64,000 nt of DNA, from IMG/VR virus record IMGVR_UViG_3300009370_000007, positions 1 to 64,000 of that record. The stretch is one strand, 5' to 3'. Shown here piece by piece: positions 7,263-14,872 of this stretch. The notes under the pieces were generated by a model. It was not told the origin of the DNA. It did not search any database and saw only the letters and a program-made list of their open reading frames with translations. Each line of letters starts with the position of its first letter. Position 1 is the first letter of the stretch. The translations under genes were made by a program, and so were the position numbers. Origin of the DNA: a virus.

Positions 7263-7604
7263 TTATGGACTATGTGGTGGCTCGCCCTTTTTTAATGAGC
7301 GAAGATCCCTCTTTGCCTGACTATATTCTTTTCTTGCTTTTTTATATTGGCGTCGTAGTTCTCTTCTTTCGTCCACTAAATTCCTTCCATGCATACTATA
7401 TGCAAAAACTCCTTTTCCGCCTTGTTCTCTTGGAGTGAGCAGCGTTTGTATTTCATTCTGTCTTTGTTGTATGTTTGCAATTGAAGTTCTTATGCCTTCT
7501 AGGTTTCTTTCCTTGGCTTCAACCTTCTTTTGTTGAGTTGGGGAAAGTTTTTTCTTTCTGCCAAACAATTCATCAACTTGTTGATACTCTGTAAATGATT
7601 TCAT
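7263..7604 (-). CDS. Capsid-targeted coiled-coil cargo protein, 113 aa
   Basis: It begins MKSFTEYQQVDELFG, a divergent CTS-like tag with V-D-E at residues 10-12. The rest is highly charged and helical with Gln-rich and Lys/Arg-rich coiled-coil stretches (about residues 20-60 and 75-108). It has AAGGA and GGAG near the ATG and directly follows the polyprotein gene, five bases after its stop. Its makeup is like basic internal head proteins that neutralise packaged DNA. No catalytic motif is present. Confidence 0.7.
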   Translation of the reverse strand: MKSFTEYQQVDELFGRKKKLSPTQQKKVEAKERNLEGIRTSIANIQQRQNEIQTLLTPREQGGKGVFAYSMHGRNLVDERRELRRQYKKARKEYSQAKRDLRSLKKGEPPHSP

Positions 7605-7609
7605 TGTCC

Positions 7610-10600
7610 TTACTCTCCAATTTCTTCGGTATAATAATCGAGTAATTCCTCTGCAATTGCCTGCTTGGTTTCCTTATTGATCTGCCTAGCCCATCCTGGG
7701 CTGGCGTGTTCTTTCTCATACTTCTTAATTCCATCTTTGACAAGATACATGAATGCCTTGATTGCCTTTAGTCCATCATAGGTTGCATCGCCAACCTTCT
7801 TTGAAAGGTTCTTGATAATGGATGTGGTGCGTTGTCGATAGAGTTGTCCGTCATTGGTGATATAGAGAACGAGTTCCCTGACCGTATTCTGATCGACAGC
7901 TTCTTTTAGATTTACAATATATTCTTCCGATACCTTATGCTTCTTCTTGGCCTTCTGTCCTGCACGATCCGCCTTTGATCTGGAATCTTCTGTTCCCGTA
8001 TCCACTACTGTCTGTTTCCCCTTTCCTCCTTCATGCTCAACCCTCTGAAGAATCCATTTGTATGATCCGTCTTCCTGTTTCATCGTCCGTACCATCAGAA
8101 CACCACCATGTCGTTTGGCTCCTGCGCGTAACTCGTCAATGTTCTCGACTTCTTCATTAACATTAATCTTTGAAGTATCGACGGTGCTACTATAGTTGTC
8201 CACAGGAAGATTATACTTTCTTGCCAGAGTTCCAATAGGAGAAACAGGCAACATGAAATGCTCCTGGGCAGCATCAAGGAATGCAACGACGGCAGCCTTC
8301 CCTGTTAGCCTCATTCGGTTTCCCTTCTTGAGTGTCTTGACAATATCGTTGAGTGCTTCCATGACTTGAACTGCAATGGGAGAACCAATTGGCAATGTCT
8401 TTTCCTTTTTGACTACTGCGGACTGTAGCATGACATAGAGTGTTGCCATTCGTACATCTTCAATATTCTTTGGAAGTCGAACTGCCTCATTGATTGATTC
8501 TAGTTCAACTCCTTCTCCCAGCTCTGTCCAGATTTTTGCAACATCTTTTGGTACTCCACCTCGCTCAAAATTATCATTCTTCTTTAGCCATTTCCTGATG
8601 AGGGGTCCGACATCTGCCTTTGGTCCCTTCCTCTTGCGAAGGGCATCAAACTTGCTAAAAAGTTCATCGTCTCCAAGGATTCCCTTCAATTTTGCCTCGG
8701 CTCCTTCCTTGGATGACTCTGGATCGTTATAGTTGCTCACTCCAACAGGAAAAGGTTTCTTCAAGAGTTTTCGTAACTTCTTGATTGTTGCTGGCTTGTT
8801 AGGAATAGACCATGTGCCTTCTTTGAGTTCGCTCTCCTGGGCAATCTGGGCAGCCAAGGCCTTCTTTCCCTCCTTGGCGGCATACTTGACTACTGCTCGC
8901 TTCAATGCTCGCTGGTCAATTTCTCCACCCTTGACAACTCCTGTGGTGTCGATCTTGCAAAGGGCATCCTTGAATTTCATTCCACCCTTGATTAGCATTG
9001 CAATGGTGGCTCCTAGTTTCTTGTAGTCGGTTCGTTCTTCAAGAGGAGGAAGAATCTCTTCTTTGACCTTCTTTTTCTTTTTTGCGGCCGCGGCGCGCTT
9101 TTGGGAATCTTCTTCCGAGCGCCGCTTTCCCATCCTGAGCAATCGACGCTGTAGGTCTGCCATTACGGCCGGATCGTCTCCGTCTCCACCACGGGGCTTC
9201 CCCTTGTAGGCTCGATTGAATTCCATTTCGTCAATCTCTACTTCTTCTTTGAACCCGAGTGGCTTATAGTATGTATAGACCAATTGTCCAGACTTATCCT
9301 CTACACCAATCGTAAGGGAATCATTCTTGCCATGCTTCTCCAGAAAATCATAGATGATTGCTGGAACCTGAGTGGAAACCATTGCTGGCTTGGACTGTGC
9401 CACTACCTTCTTTCCCTTCAAGGCTACAACAGTATATGGGGGAGTCCCCTTCTTAATGTCGCGGACTCCTTGAACACCGATTTTCTTTTTATAGATGGCT
9501 TCAGGAATGTACTCTTCCTTGACTGCTGCACCCTTCACAATGATCCCTCTCATACCCAGACCCTTGACGTTCTTTAGGAAAGTCTCTGCATCCTTCTTGC
9601 TGGCTAGTGTTGCAACCATGATGCGTCCCTTTTTGGTATAGGAATACTTGACGGTGTACGGATCTGATGCCTGACCGGGACGATTGCCTACCGCAAACTT
9701 CGCCTGCTTGGTTTTGGGTGTGTCTCGATATTCTGTTACAATAGTTTCTTCTCTTACATCACCCTTAATAATCTTTCCACCCATACCGAGTCCCTTGACA
9801 TCTTTAAGGAACTTCTTTGCATCGGCTTCTCCACTAAGGGTTGCCCACATCTTTCGACCTTGCTTGTCATACCAATACTTGACGGTATAGGGATCTTCGG
9901 CTCCTCTTTTCTCTGTGATGATAACAGGAGTCAGGATCGTTGCACCTGTCTTGGGGTCCATTGCTGTTGCATATGGCTTTCCCTTGATCTTGCTCTTGAA
10001 GTCCTTGTGCAGTCTTGCATAGTCCTTCTTGGACATGGTATAGTCATCACCATCCCATCGTCCACCTCTTGCATCGCGATCCTTGGAGGGTTCAAACTTA
10101 CTGCCACGGTGATCTCCTCGATATTTCTTGGCGTGTGACGGTGAGACACCAATGCGTCCCTTGGCCATTTTATGGGCACCACTATCCAGTCCACCTTCGC
10201 GAATTCCTTTTGCTGAAACATTGCCCTTGGCTGAAACTGTCATCTTCTGCAAATTGAAATGTTTCTTTGTTGCGGCAATTCTCTGAGAATGACTGCCTTT
10301 TTGTTTTTCATAGAAGGCCTTGATTTCATCATTGGAAGGAATCCCGCGCAACCGCATATGAGCCAGACGCGCCTTCTCCTTCTCATTTCCCATGCCGCCC
10401 TCATTAACAAATTCCTCAAATCGTTTTTTGCGTCCCATTGCGTCCCTTTCTGAAAAATCAACTCTTCCGTTGTTCTTCTTTATATCTGCGAGTAGATCAC
10501 TAACAGGCATTTCTTTTGCGAGAGATGAACTGTTGTAACTAGTTATATCAAAACTAACATAGTATGCATTGTCCGTCTTATGTTTAACATTTGCCTTCTT

Positions 10601-11344
10601 GAGCTTTTTTATGAGATCCCGTGCATGAATCTTTCCCCACCTCTGGGAATGATGATCTCCTGCATCGAAGTTGACCATGACGGCCTCGTTGATTGCAACT
10701 GGTTTTGCTCCCGGTCCTGATTGAGCCAGAATGACCCATCCAGGTCCTTCGGGTAGTTTATCGCTGACTAGACCCGTTGCTCTCTGTGCAGCCACGGCAC
10801 CATGATTCTTGCCAACCTTTGCGGCACCAATAGATGATGCCCTTTTAGAAACGTGACCGATAACCTTGTGGTATCCCCTCTTGCCTTTGATCTCTGCATA
10901 GACAGGAACCTTTCCCTTGCCTACGTCGGTGGCTTCGTTAATAATCTCGTCTCCCTCGTCATTGGTAGTGATTTGTTTCGATTCTTCCTTGATTGCGAGA
11001 ATTGTCTCATAGGAAGTCTCGCCAGAATTCTTATGGGCAACAACTTCTTTCCCTAATGGGCTGTTAGTTTTATCGCGAATCTCGATGCTATGAGAATCTC
11101 CGAGTCCTGTGCGCTTACGATAATTGGCATCGGGCTCATCTCGGATGTATACGATTTCTTTGCCAGACACTTTGGATAACTGTAGTCGTCTGAGGAGTTC
11201 TCGATATTGCTTTAGAATTTCCGGCGCGTCTGCTCTGAGTTTTCTTTGAATTGCAACAATCTGTTTGGTTGTGGGGTAGTTAATCTGCCCTAAATTTAAA
11301 GGCGCTTCATTCATGCTAATCAAGTTTTGCTTGGTTACTTTCAT
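7610..11344 (-). CDS. Putative internal-head polyprotein, 1244 aa, cut by prohead protease
   Basis: The protein starts MKVTKQNLISMNEAPLNL and is Lys/Arg-rich throughout. It is punctuated by short (I/L/V)-x-E-(A/G) sites like those cut by T4 gp21. The Glu residues fall near 13, 137 (IINEA), 220 (AINEA), 315 (VNEG), 478, 538, 615 (IPEA), 706, 842 (LKEG), 953 (INEA), 1071 (IDE) and 1148 (LKEA). The segments between are about 60-165 residues. Segment 221-315 matches the free cargo protein at 6277-6756. Segments near 484-528 and 561-605 are tandem copies (DPYTVKY start, KGLGM end). AAAGGA lies 9 bases before the ATG. I know no annotated family for the whole; the polyprotein reading is inference from the sites, shared modules and operon. 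Confidence 0.8.
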   Translation of the reverse strand: MKVTKQNLISMNEAPLNLGQINYPTTKQIVAIQRKLRADAPEILKQYRELLRRLQLSKVSGKEIVYIRDEPDANYRKRTGLGDSHSIEIRDKTNSPLGKEVVAHKNSGETSYETILAIKEESKQITTNDEGDEIINEATDVGKGKVPVYAEIKGKRGYHKVIGHVSKRASSIGAAKVGKNHGAVAAQRATGLVSDKLPEGPGWVILAQSGPGAKPVAINEAVMVNFDAGDHHSQRWGKIHARDLIKKLKKANVKHKTDNAYYVSFDITSYNSSSLAKEMPVSDLLADIKKNNGRVDFSERDAMGRKKRFEEFVNEGGMGNEKEKARLAHMRLRGIPSNDEIKAFYEKQKGSHSQRIAATKKHFNLQKMTVSAKGNVSAKGIREGGLDSGAHKMAKGRIGVSPSHAKKYRGDHRGSKFEPSKDRDARGGRWDGDDYTMSKKDYARLHKDFKSKIKGKPYATAMDPKTGATILTPVIITEKRGAEDPYTVKYWYDKQGRKMWATLSGEADAKKFLKDVKGLGMGGKIIKGDVREETIVTEYRDTPKTKQAKFAVGNRPGQASDPYTVKYSYTKKGRIMVATLASKKDAETFLKNVKGLGMRGIIVKGAAVKEEYIPEAIYKKKIGVQGVRDIKKGTPPYTVVALKGKKVVAQSKPAMVSTQVPAIIYDFLEKHGKNDSLTIGVEDKSGQLVYTYYKPLGFKEEVEIDEMEFNRAYKGKPRGGDGDDPAVMADLQRRLLRMGKRRSEEDSQKRAAAAKKKKKVKEEILPPLEERTDYKKLGATIAMLIKGGMKFKDALCKIDTTGVVKGGEIDQRALKRAVVKYAAKEGKKALAAQIAQESELKEGTWSIPNKPATIKKLRKLLKKPFPVGVSNYNDPESSKEGAEAKLKGILGDDELFSKFDALRKRKGPKADVGPLIRKWLKKNDNFERGGVPKDVAKIWTELGEGVELESINEAVRLPKNIEDVRMATLYVMLQSAVVKKEKTLPIGSPIAVQVMEALNDIVKTLKKGNRMRLTGKAAVVAFLDAAQEHFMLPVSPIGTLARKYNLPVDNYSSTVDTSKINVNEEVENIDELRAGAKRHGGVLMVRTMKQEDGSYKWILQRVEHEGGKGKQTVVDTGTEDSRSKADRAGQKAKKKHKVSEEYIVNLKEAVDQNTVRELVLYITNDGQLYRQRTTSIIKNLSKKVGDATYDGLKAIKAFMYLVKDGIKKYEKEHASPGWARQINKETKQAIAEELLDYYTEEIGE

Positions 11345-11499
11345 TAGGGGTTTCCTTTATTAGAGCGCACAGAATTTTTTTGCGCGAAAAAATTATTTTT
11401 CTTTCATGGTCAGCTATCGACTTGAGGCTCGATGGGGGACCGGGGACCTCAACAATGGTCCCCCGGTCCCCCCGAACCATTTTAAATATAATCTGTTAC

Positions 11500-11507
11500 T
11501 ATTTATA
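11500..11507 (-). promoter_or_regulatory. T4-type late promoter TATAAATA
   Basis: The exact late consensus on the minus strand lies 156 bases before the polyprotein ATG. It abuts repeat copy 11507-11531, so the transcript would start just past the promoter and run into the cargo operon. Confidence 0.65.
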
Positions 11508-11688
11508 AAACTCAAAGTGTCTCTGAGTTTTTATCAGGAGAACTTCGAGTGCTCTTCGAGGAGCAGCTCGTCGAATTCGAGCCACCGCCGCGCCGTAATG
11601 AAATAAAACACAGAGAATCTTTGAGTTTTCTTTTTATATGCTGTATATGAACAAATAAATTAAAAAACTCAAAGGATCTCTGTGTTTT
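11507..11688. repeat. 25-base repeat, three copies, two forming a large inverted repeat
   Basis: Copies lie at 11507-11531 (plus), 11605-11629 (inverted) and 11664-11688 (plus). The core is AAAACTCAAAG followed by TCTCTG and TTTT. The second and third copies are inverted with 23 of 25 matching positions and a 34-base loop, giving a strong cruciform or hairpin. The first copy is itself a small hairpin (AAAACTCA/TGAGTTTT). They could be terminators for either strand or protein-binding sites. Confidence 0.7.
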
Positions 11689-12112
11689 ATATTTGAGAAT
11701 AGGCCGGCCAGGGAGATGACCTGGAGCGTACCTATGCACATACATACAATTTAATTAAAATTATAATTAAAAACTCAAAGGGGCATAGTGGTACACACAT
11801 ACAACAGGTGGTGTACTGTGTATGGTGTGTGTATGGTGTATGGTGTATGTGTGTGTAGAGAAAACTCGGAGGGGTTGTGTGTGACTGTGCGATGTGCTAG
11901 GCCCCCTTTGGGTGTGTCACTCACAAAAAAACGCGGAGGGTTGCGGCCCGTTGGCGAGCGCGCTGAGACAACTAATGATTTAATCTAAACTAAGGTTAAG
12001 AAAAAACCTAAAGGGGTTACACAGGGAAAAAGGTGGGATAAAGTGGGATAAAATGGACCGCCGCATATAAGCCGCATATACACGGCCCCTCCATATAGGG
12101 GGTCCTTTTTCA

Positions 12113-12847
12113 CTATAGGGTTTCTTCTTCTTCTTCTTCTTTGAAATGCTTTCTGTCCAGGGGAGGGAATATGGTAGTTCCTCTAAAATGAACAACCATT
12201 GCATATCTCGATCCTGCAATAACCGGCCTTACTCCATGTCGGGTCCATCCATCCCATACAATTCCATCTCCAATGTTTGTTTTTGTTGCATCTGATATAA
12301 GGGTTTTTTGTTCGCCTTTTTCATTATAGCCAGCAGAGATTATTACCTGGCCTCCAACATACCCCTTGTTTAGTGTAACAGAAAGAGTTGCCACATCGGG
12401 TTGTGGGGAGTATCCTTCTGCAATTGCATATTCATTGTTTTTTTGATCTATGTTATAGTCCATATGCATAATGGCTTCTTCTTTTTCTTTTTCTTTTTCT
12501 TTTTCTTTACTGGGGCTGTATTTACGAATCCATACTGTATCGTTCCATGAATCAAGAGTCTGTACAGGGGAATTTGGAATGAAGTATATATTCAACAATT
12601 GCATTATGTCTTTTAGATAACCATGTAGACGATGATTCATGGCCTTTGGATTCAGGATGGCCTCTGTGATGTAATCAGTAGAGATGTCCACAAGGGATTC
12701 TCTCTCATTCTCTGTATGGTACTGGATTAATTCCCTGGCCAATTCTGGATCATTGAATGAATCTTCAAACATATTGGGAAACGTAATTAGATACGGTGCC
12801 GAATTATGTAGATTTGTTTTAATCTTTTTCTTTTTTGTTGTTGTCAT
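12113..12847 (-). CDS. 2OG-Fe(II) oxygenase, second copy
   Basis: I start at 12847 (MTTTKKKKIK), with AGGAA ahead; this overlaps the upstream paralogue by 29 bases. The 244-residue product has the double-stranded beta-helix signature of 2-oxoglutarate/Fe(II) prolyl-hydroxylase-like enzymes. It shows HMD as the first metal pair, then RHGVRPVIAGSRY with the last metal His and the Arg that holds 2OG. Two simple repeats lie in it: a KEKEKEKEKEE run (12480-12510) and a Glu run at the C-terminus (12121-12140). Substrate unknown; such enzymes are common in marine T4-like phages and hydroxylate proteins or other targets. Tandem paralogue of 12819-13550. Confidence 0.85.
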   Translation of the reverse strand: MTTTKKKKIKTNLHNSAPYLITFPNMFEDSFNDPELARELIQYHTENERESLVDISTDYITEAILNPKAMNHRLHGYLKDIMQLLNIYFIPNSPVQTLDSWNDTVWIRKYSPSKEKEKEKEKEEAIMHMDYNIDQKNNEYAIAEGYSPQPDVATLSVTLNKGYVGGQVIISAGYNEKGEQKTLISDATKTNIGDGIVWDGWTRHGVRPVIAGSRYAMVVHFRGTTIFPPLDRKHFKEEEEEETL

Positions 12848-13550
12848 TTTTCGTTCCTGTTTTGAATGTTCCTGTAAAGTGGGCCAGAAAAACATATCTG
12901 GCACCCTGGGTCACAGGGGCAACTCCATGTAGTGACCATCCATCAATGAGGATGCCATCTCCGGCCTTCATCTTGGGGTTCAGGGTGGTGAACTCATGCT
13001 GAAGGCTCCCGGTTTTTTCTGCATTGAAACCATTGGAAATAACAAATTCCCCTCCCTCATAGTCATCATTCAGGGCAACCGAAAGAGTGGCCATTGTAGG
13101 AACGGAATAGATGCCATCCTCCTCATGGGAATTGAAATCATAGTGAATATCCCCAGGGGCGATTTCATCACCTTTTTCTCGATTTGGATTGGGCTCATAC
13201 TTTGTGATCCAGAAACTATCCCATGTGTCAATTTGATTGATGGGACTGTTGTAGGGCAAGATTTGATTGGCAATGCCCATGAGGGGCATGGCGCATTCTT
13301 GGATCTTGGCAGCAGCAACATTGTTCTCAGAAAACCATGATTCTTTTTTCCCGCTGTCATCAAGGGTGTAGTTGAATCGAATCTCTGTGACAACATCATT
13401 GGTGATGTTGACAGAAGACTTGTTTCTGTTTTCTTCAAGAAAGGCAATGAGCTTTTTGGGAAGATCATCATCTTCAAAATAAGAAAGGAAATTCGGAAGA
13501 CGAATGTAGCGAGGCCCGGAATTATGAATGGAGATGGGAAACTTTTTCAT
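12819..13550 (-). CDS. 2OG-Fe(II) oxygenase, first copy
   Basis: This 243-residue protein is a 2-oxoglutarate/Fe(II)-dependent hydroxylase of the prolyl-4-hydroxylase/PKHD type. HYD at residues 136-138 gives the H-x-D metal pair, LHGV supplies the distal His at 208, and ARY places the 2OG-binding Arg at 218. The N-terminus (FPISIHNSGPRYIRLPNF) parallels that of the neighbour (IKTNLHNSAPYLITFPNM), so the two genes arose by tandem duplication. Its ribosome site is weak and it is probably coupled to the short gene at 13558. Protein hydroxylation is the likely chemistry; the target is not shown by the sequence. Confidence 0.88.
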   Translation of the reverse strand: MKKFPISIHNSGPRYIRLPNFLSYFEDDDLPKKLIAFLEENRNKSSVNITNDVVTEIRFNYTLDDSGKKESWFSENNVAAAKIQECAMPLMGIANQILPYNSPINQIDTWDSFWITKYEPNPNREKGDEIAPGDIHYDFNSHEEDGIYSVPTMATLSVALNDDYEGGEFVISNGFNAEKTGSLQHEFTTLNPKMKAGDGILIDGWSLHGVAPVTQGARYVFLAHFTGTFKTGTKNDNNKKEKD

Positions 13551-13557
13551 TTTATTA

Positions 13558-13758
13558 TTAATACACCCAGTAGTTCACATAGTGTTCTGTGTCTGTCTTG
13601 GTTTCTTCAAACTCGACAGTGTATGTCTTACCATGTTGGTCAGGGGTTTTCTCGTATTGTGTGATTAGATCATTCTTGTGGGCATCAATGTTGATTCCAC
13701 TATTGCCCACATTAATCACTCCATTAATTGTTGCATTTCTGCGTTCTGCATCACCCAT
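13558..13758 (-). CDS. Hypothetical protein, 66 aa
   Basis: I start at the ATG at 13758 (MGDAERRNATINGVINVG), because AAGGAG lies 11 bases ahead; the GTG at 13770 would sit on top of that site. The product is small and soluble, with an Asn/Thr-rich middle and a VEFEETKTDTEHYVNYWVY ending. It is seven bases before the oxygenase pair and may be co-translated with it. No family recognised. Confidence 0.55.
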   Translation of the reverse strand: MGDAERRNATINGVINVGNSGINIDAHKNDLITQYEKTPDQHGKTYTVEFEETKTDTEHYVNYWVY

Positions 13759-13789
13759 AATATTATTCACTCCTTTTTTTCAATGTGTA

Positions 13790-14503
13790 TTATATAGGCA
13801 GTCTGGTTTTATCGTTATTTTGTTGTTTTTGTTGTTGTTGTTGTTGTGCTGTTGCTTTTATTATTGTTGTTGTTGTTAGTTTTCCATCACTATAGAGCTT
13901 GCTGCTTTCATGAAGGGACTGGCCCCCTGTGCGTTTCCTTAATGTGCCAAAAGATCCTCCGTCTTTAGAAGAATAAGATTTTCCTGTTGTCTTTTGGTGC
14001 TTGATGGCAATATTGTTTTCTTTTGGTGTACACCATCGAAGATTACTAACATGATTGTTAAATGGATTGTCGTCTATATGGTCTACATAGGCAGCCAGTC
14101 TAATGAATTCTTTGGCTGACTCTGGTGTCTTCTCCCAGTCCTCCATTGGGATCGGTGGATTCTCATCAATAGGATAAAAGGCCTCCATTACTGCCCGATG
14201 AATTGCAACATTAACAGCACAGGTGGATTCTTCCCTTGCAGTTCTTTTTTTACCATTTCTGCATTTCTTGACATAGTTAAAATCCTCAAAAATACCCTCG
14301 GGAATAATTGCCTGAATTTTGGATGCACCTCCCCTTCCCCCTGGACTGCTCGGGATATTCTGTATTTTCATTTGTTTTGGGCCGCCTCTCAATTTTGTAA
14401 TCACTCTTCCAAAATTAGAAATAAGATAACCGGGTAACTCAATACCGTATTTGGTTAACGGCTTCCATTGTTCTTCATCAGTATCAAATAAGTTTATTGA
14501 CAT
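13790..14503 (-). CDS. HNH homing-type endonuclease with NUMOD4-like N-terminus
   Basis: Residues about 10-45 (WKPLTKYGIELPGYLISNFGRV) match the NUMOD4 DNA-binding motif of phage HNH endonucleases. The catalytic block YVDHIDDNPFNNHVSNLRW (about 140-160) gives the HNH core D-H-x-D followed by N-x-x-N-L-R-W. The C-terminus carries a Gln run from a GTT/CAA simple repeat (about 13820-13870). AAAGG lies 10 bases before the ATG. Likely a free-standing selfish nuclease like those that invade T4-type genomes. It lacks the MKSF cargo tag of the left cluster. Confidence 0.88.
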   Translation of the reverse strand: MSINLFDTDEEQWKPLTKYGIELPGYLISNFGRVITKLRGGPKQMKIQNIPSSPGGRGGASKIQAIIPEGIFEDFNYVKKCRNGKKRTAREESTCAVNVAIHRAVMEAFYPIDENPPIPMEDWEKTPESAKEFIRLAAYVDHIDDNPFNNHVSNLRWCTPKENNIAIKHQKTTGKSYSSKDGGSFGTLRKRTGGQSLHESSKLYSDGKLTTTTIIKATAQQQQQQKQQNNDKTRLPI

Positions 14504-14507
14504 TTTA

Positions 14508-14762
14508 TTATTGCCTTTCTTTTTTTAACAAATATTCAACGAGGTCATCATGGCCTCCAATGAGTTTCTTTCTCCCAACAAAAATCTTTGGGACTGTGGG
14601 GAGTGTATCATGTTCTTCTGCGAGTGTCAAAAATTCCTCTCTGGATAGGGATTCTGGTATATGCAATTCTTTGAATGGTATGCCATTCTTCTTTAGCAAT
14701 TTTTTTGCAAGGACACACCATTTACAATTGTCCTTGGTGATGATTGTCATAGATTGTAGCAT
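14508..14762 (-). CDS. Glutaredoxin
   Basis: The product is a small thiol-disulfide oxidoreductase. The active site is CKWC near the N-terminus (IITKDNCKWCVLAKKLL), with the cis-Pro block TVPKIFVGRKKLIGGHDDL that binds glutathione. T4-type phages use such proteins (nrdC) as reductants for ribonucleotide reductase. The start is uncertain: ATG codons at 14774, 14762 and 14750 are all possible. GGA lies 7 bases before 14762, and the longest frame would run into the terminator at 14799. No ribonucleotide reductase is visible in the window. Confidence 0.88.
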   Translation of the reverse strand: MLQSMTIITKDNCKWCVLAKKLLKKNGIPFKELHIPESLSREEFLTLAEEHDTLPTVPKIFVGRKKLIGGHDDLVEYLLKKERQ

Positions 14763-14798
14763 TTGATTTTCCATATAATATATAGGAGGTTTACAAAT

Positions 14799-14836
14799 AA
14801 AAAAACCCCCCATGTACCGAAGTGCATGAGGGGTTT
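14799..14836 (-). terminator. Rho-independent terminator after the porin gene
   Basis: On the minus strand AAACCCCTCATG pairs with CATGGGGGGTTT across a short loop, with one mismatch, followed by a run of seven T. It lies 37 bases after the porin stop, so it ends the porin transcript and separates it from glutaredoxin. Confidence 0.8.
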
Positions 14837-14872
14837 CTTTGGGGGTTCAGCGTCAGTAGTATATATGTCTAA

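Larger units (their letters stand above)
11345..12112. other. Non-coding, repeat-rich gap
   Basis: These 768 bases lie between the oxygenase gene and the polyprotein. They hold a late promoter (11500-11507), three copies of a 25-base element, further partial copies of the form AAAA-C-x-C-x-x-A-GGGG near 11769, 11861, 11927 and 12001, and a TGTATGG-type simple repeat at about 11805-11858. Two CCGCATATA copies lie at 12060-12080, next to a hairpin at about 12081-12103. Short frames here have no ribosome site. An origin, packaging site or regulatory hub is possible. Confidence 0.6.

Noticed and set aside
7610-11344. The 1244-aa gene as a tail fibre or tape measure
   Set aside because: It is very Lys/Arg-rich and modular, lacks long coiled coils or beta repeats, and sits in the CTS cargo operon rather than among tail genes.
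11512-11745. Minus-strand open frame of 77 codons in the non-coding gap
   Set aside because: It has no ribosome site, spans the inverted repeats and shows no protein-like composition.
11788-11988. Plus-strand open frame over the TGTATGG repeat
   Set aside because: The frame is a by-product of a simple repeat; no ribosome site and wrong strand.
13820-13870. GTT repeat as a regulatory element
   Set aside because: It lies in frame within the HNH gene and encodes its Gln run; treated as a coding simple repeat.
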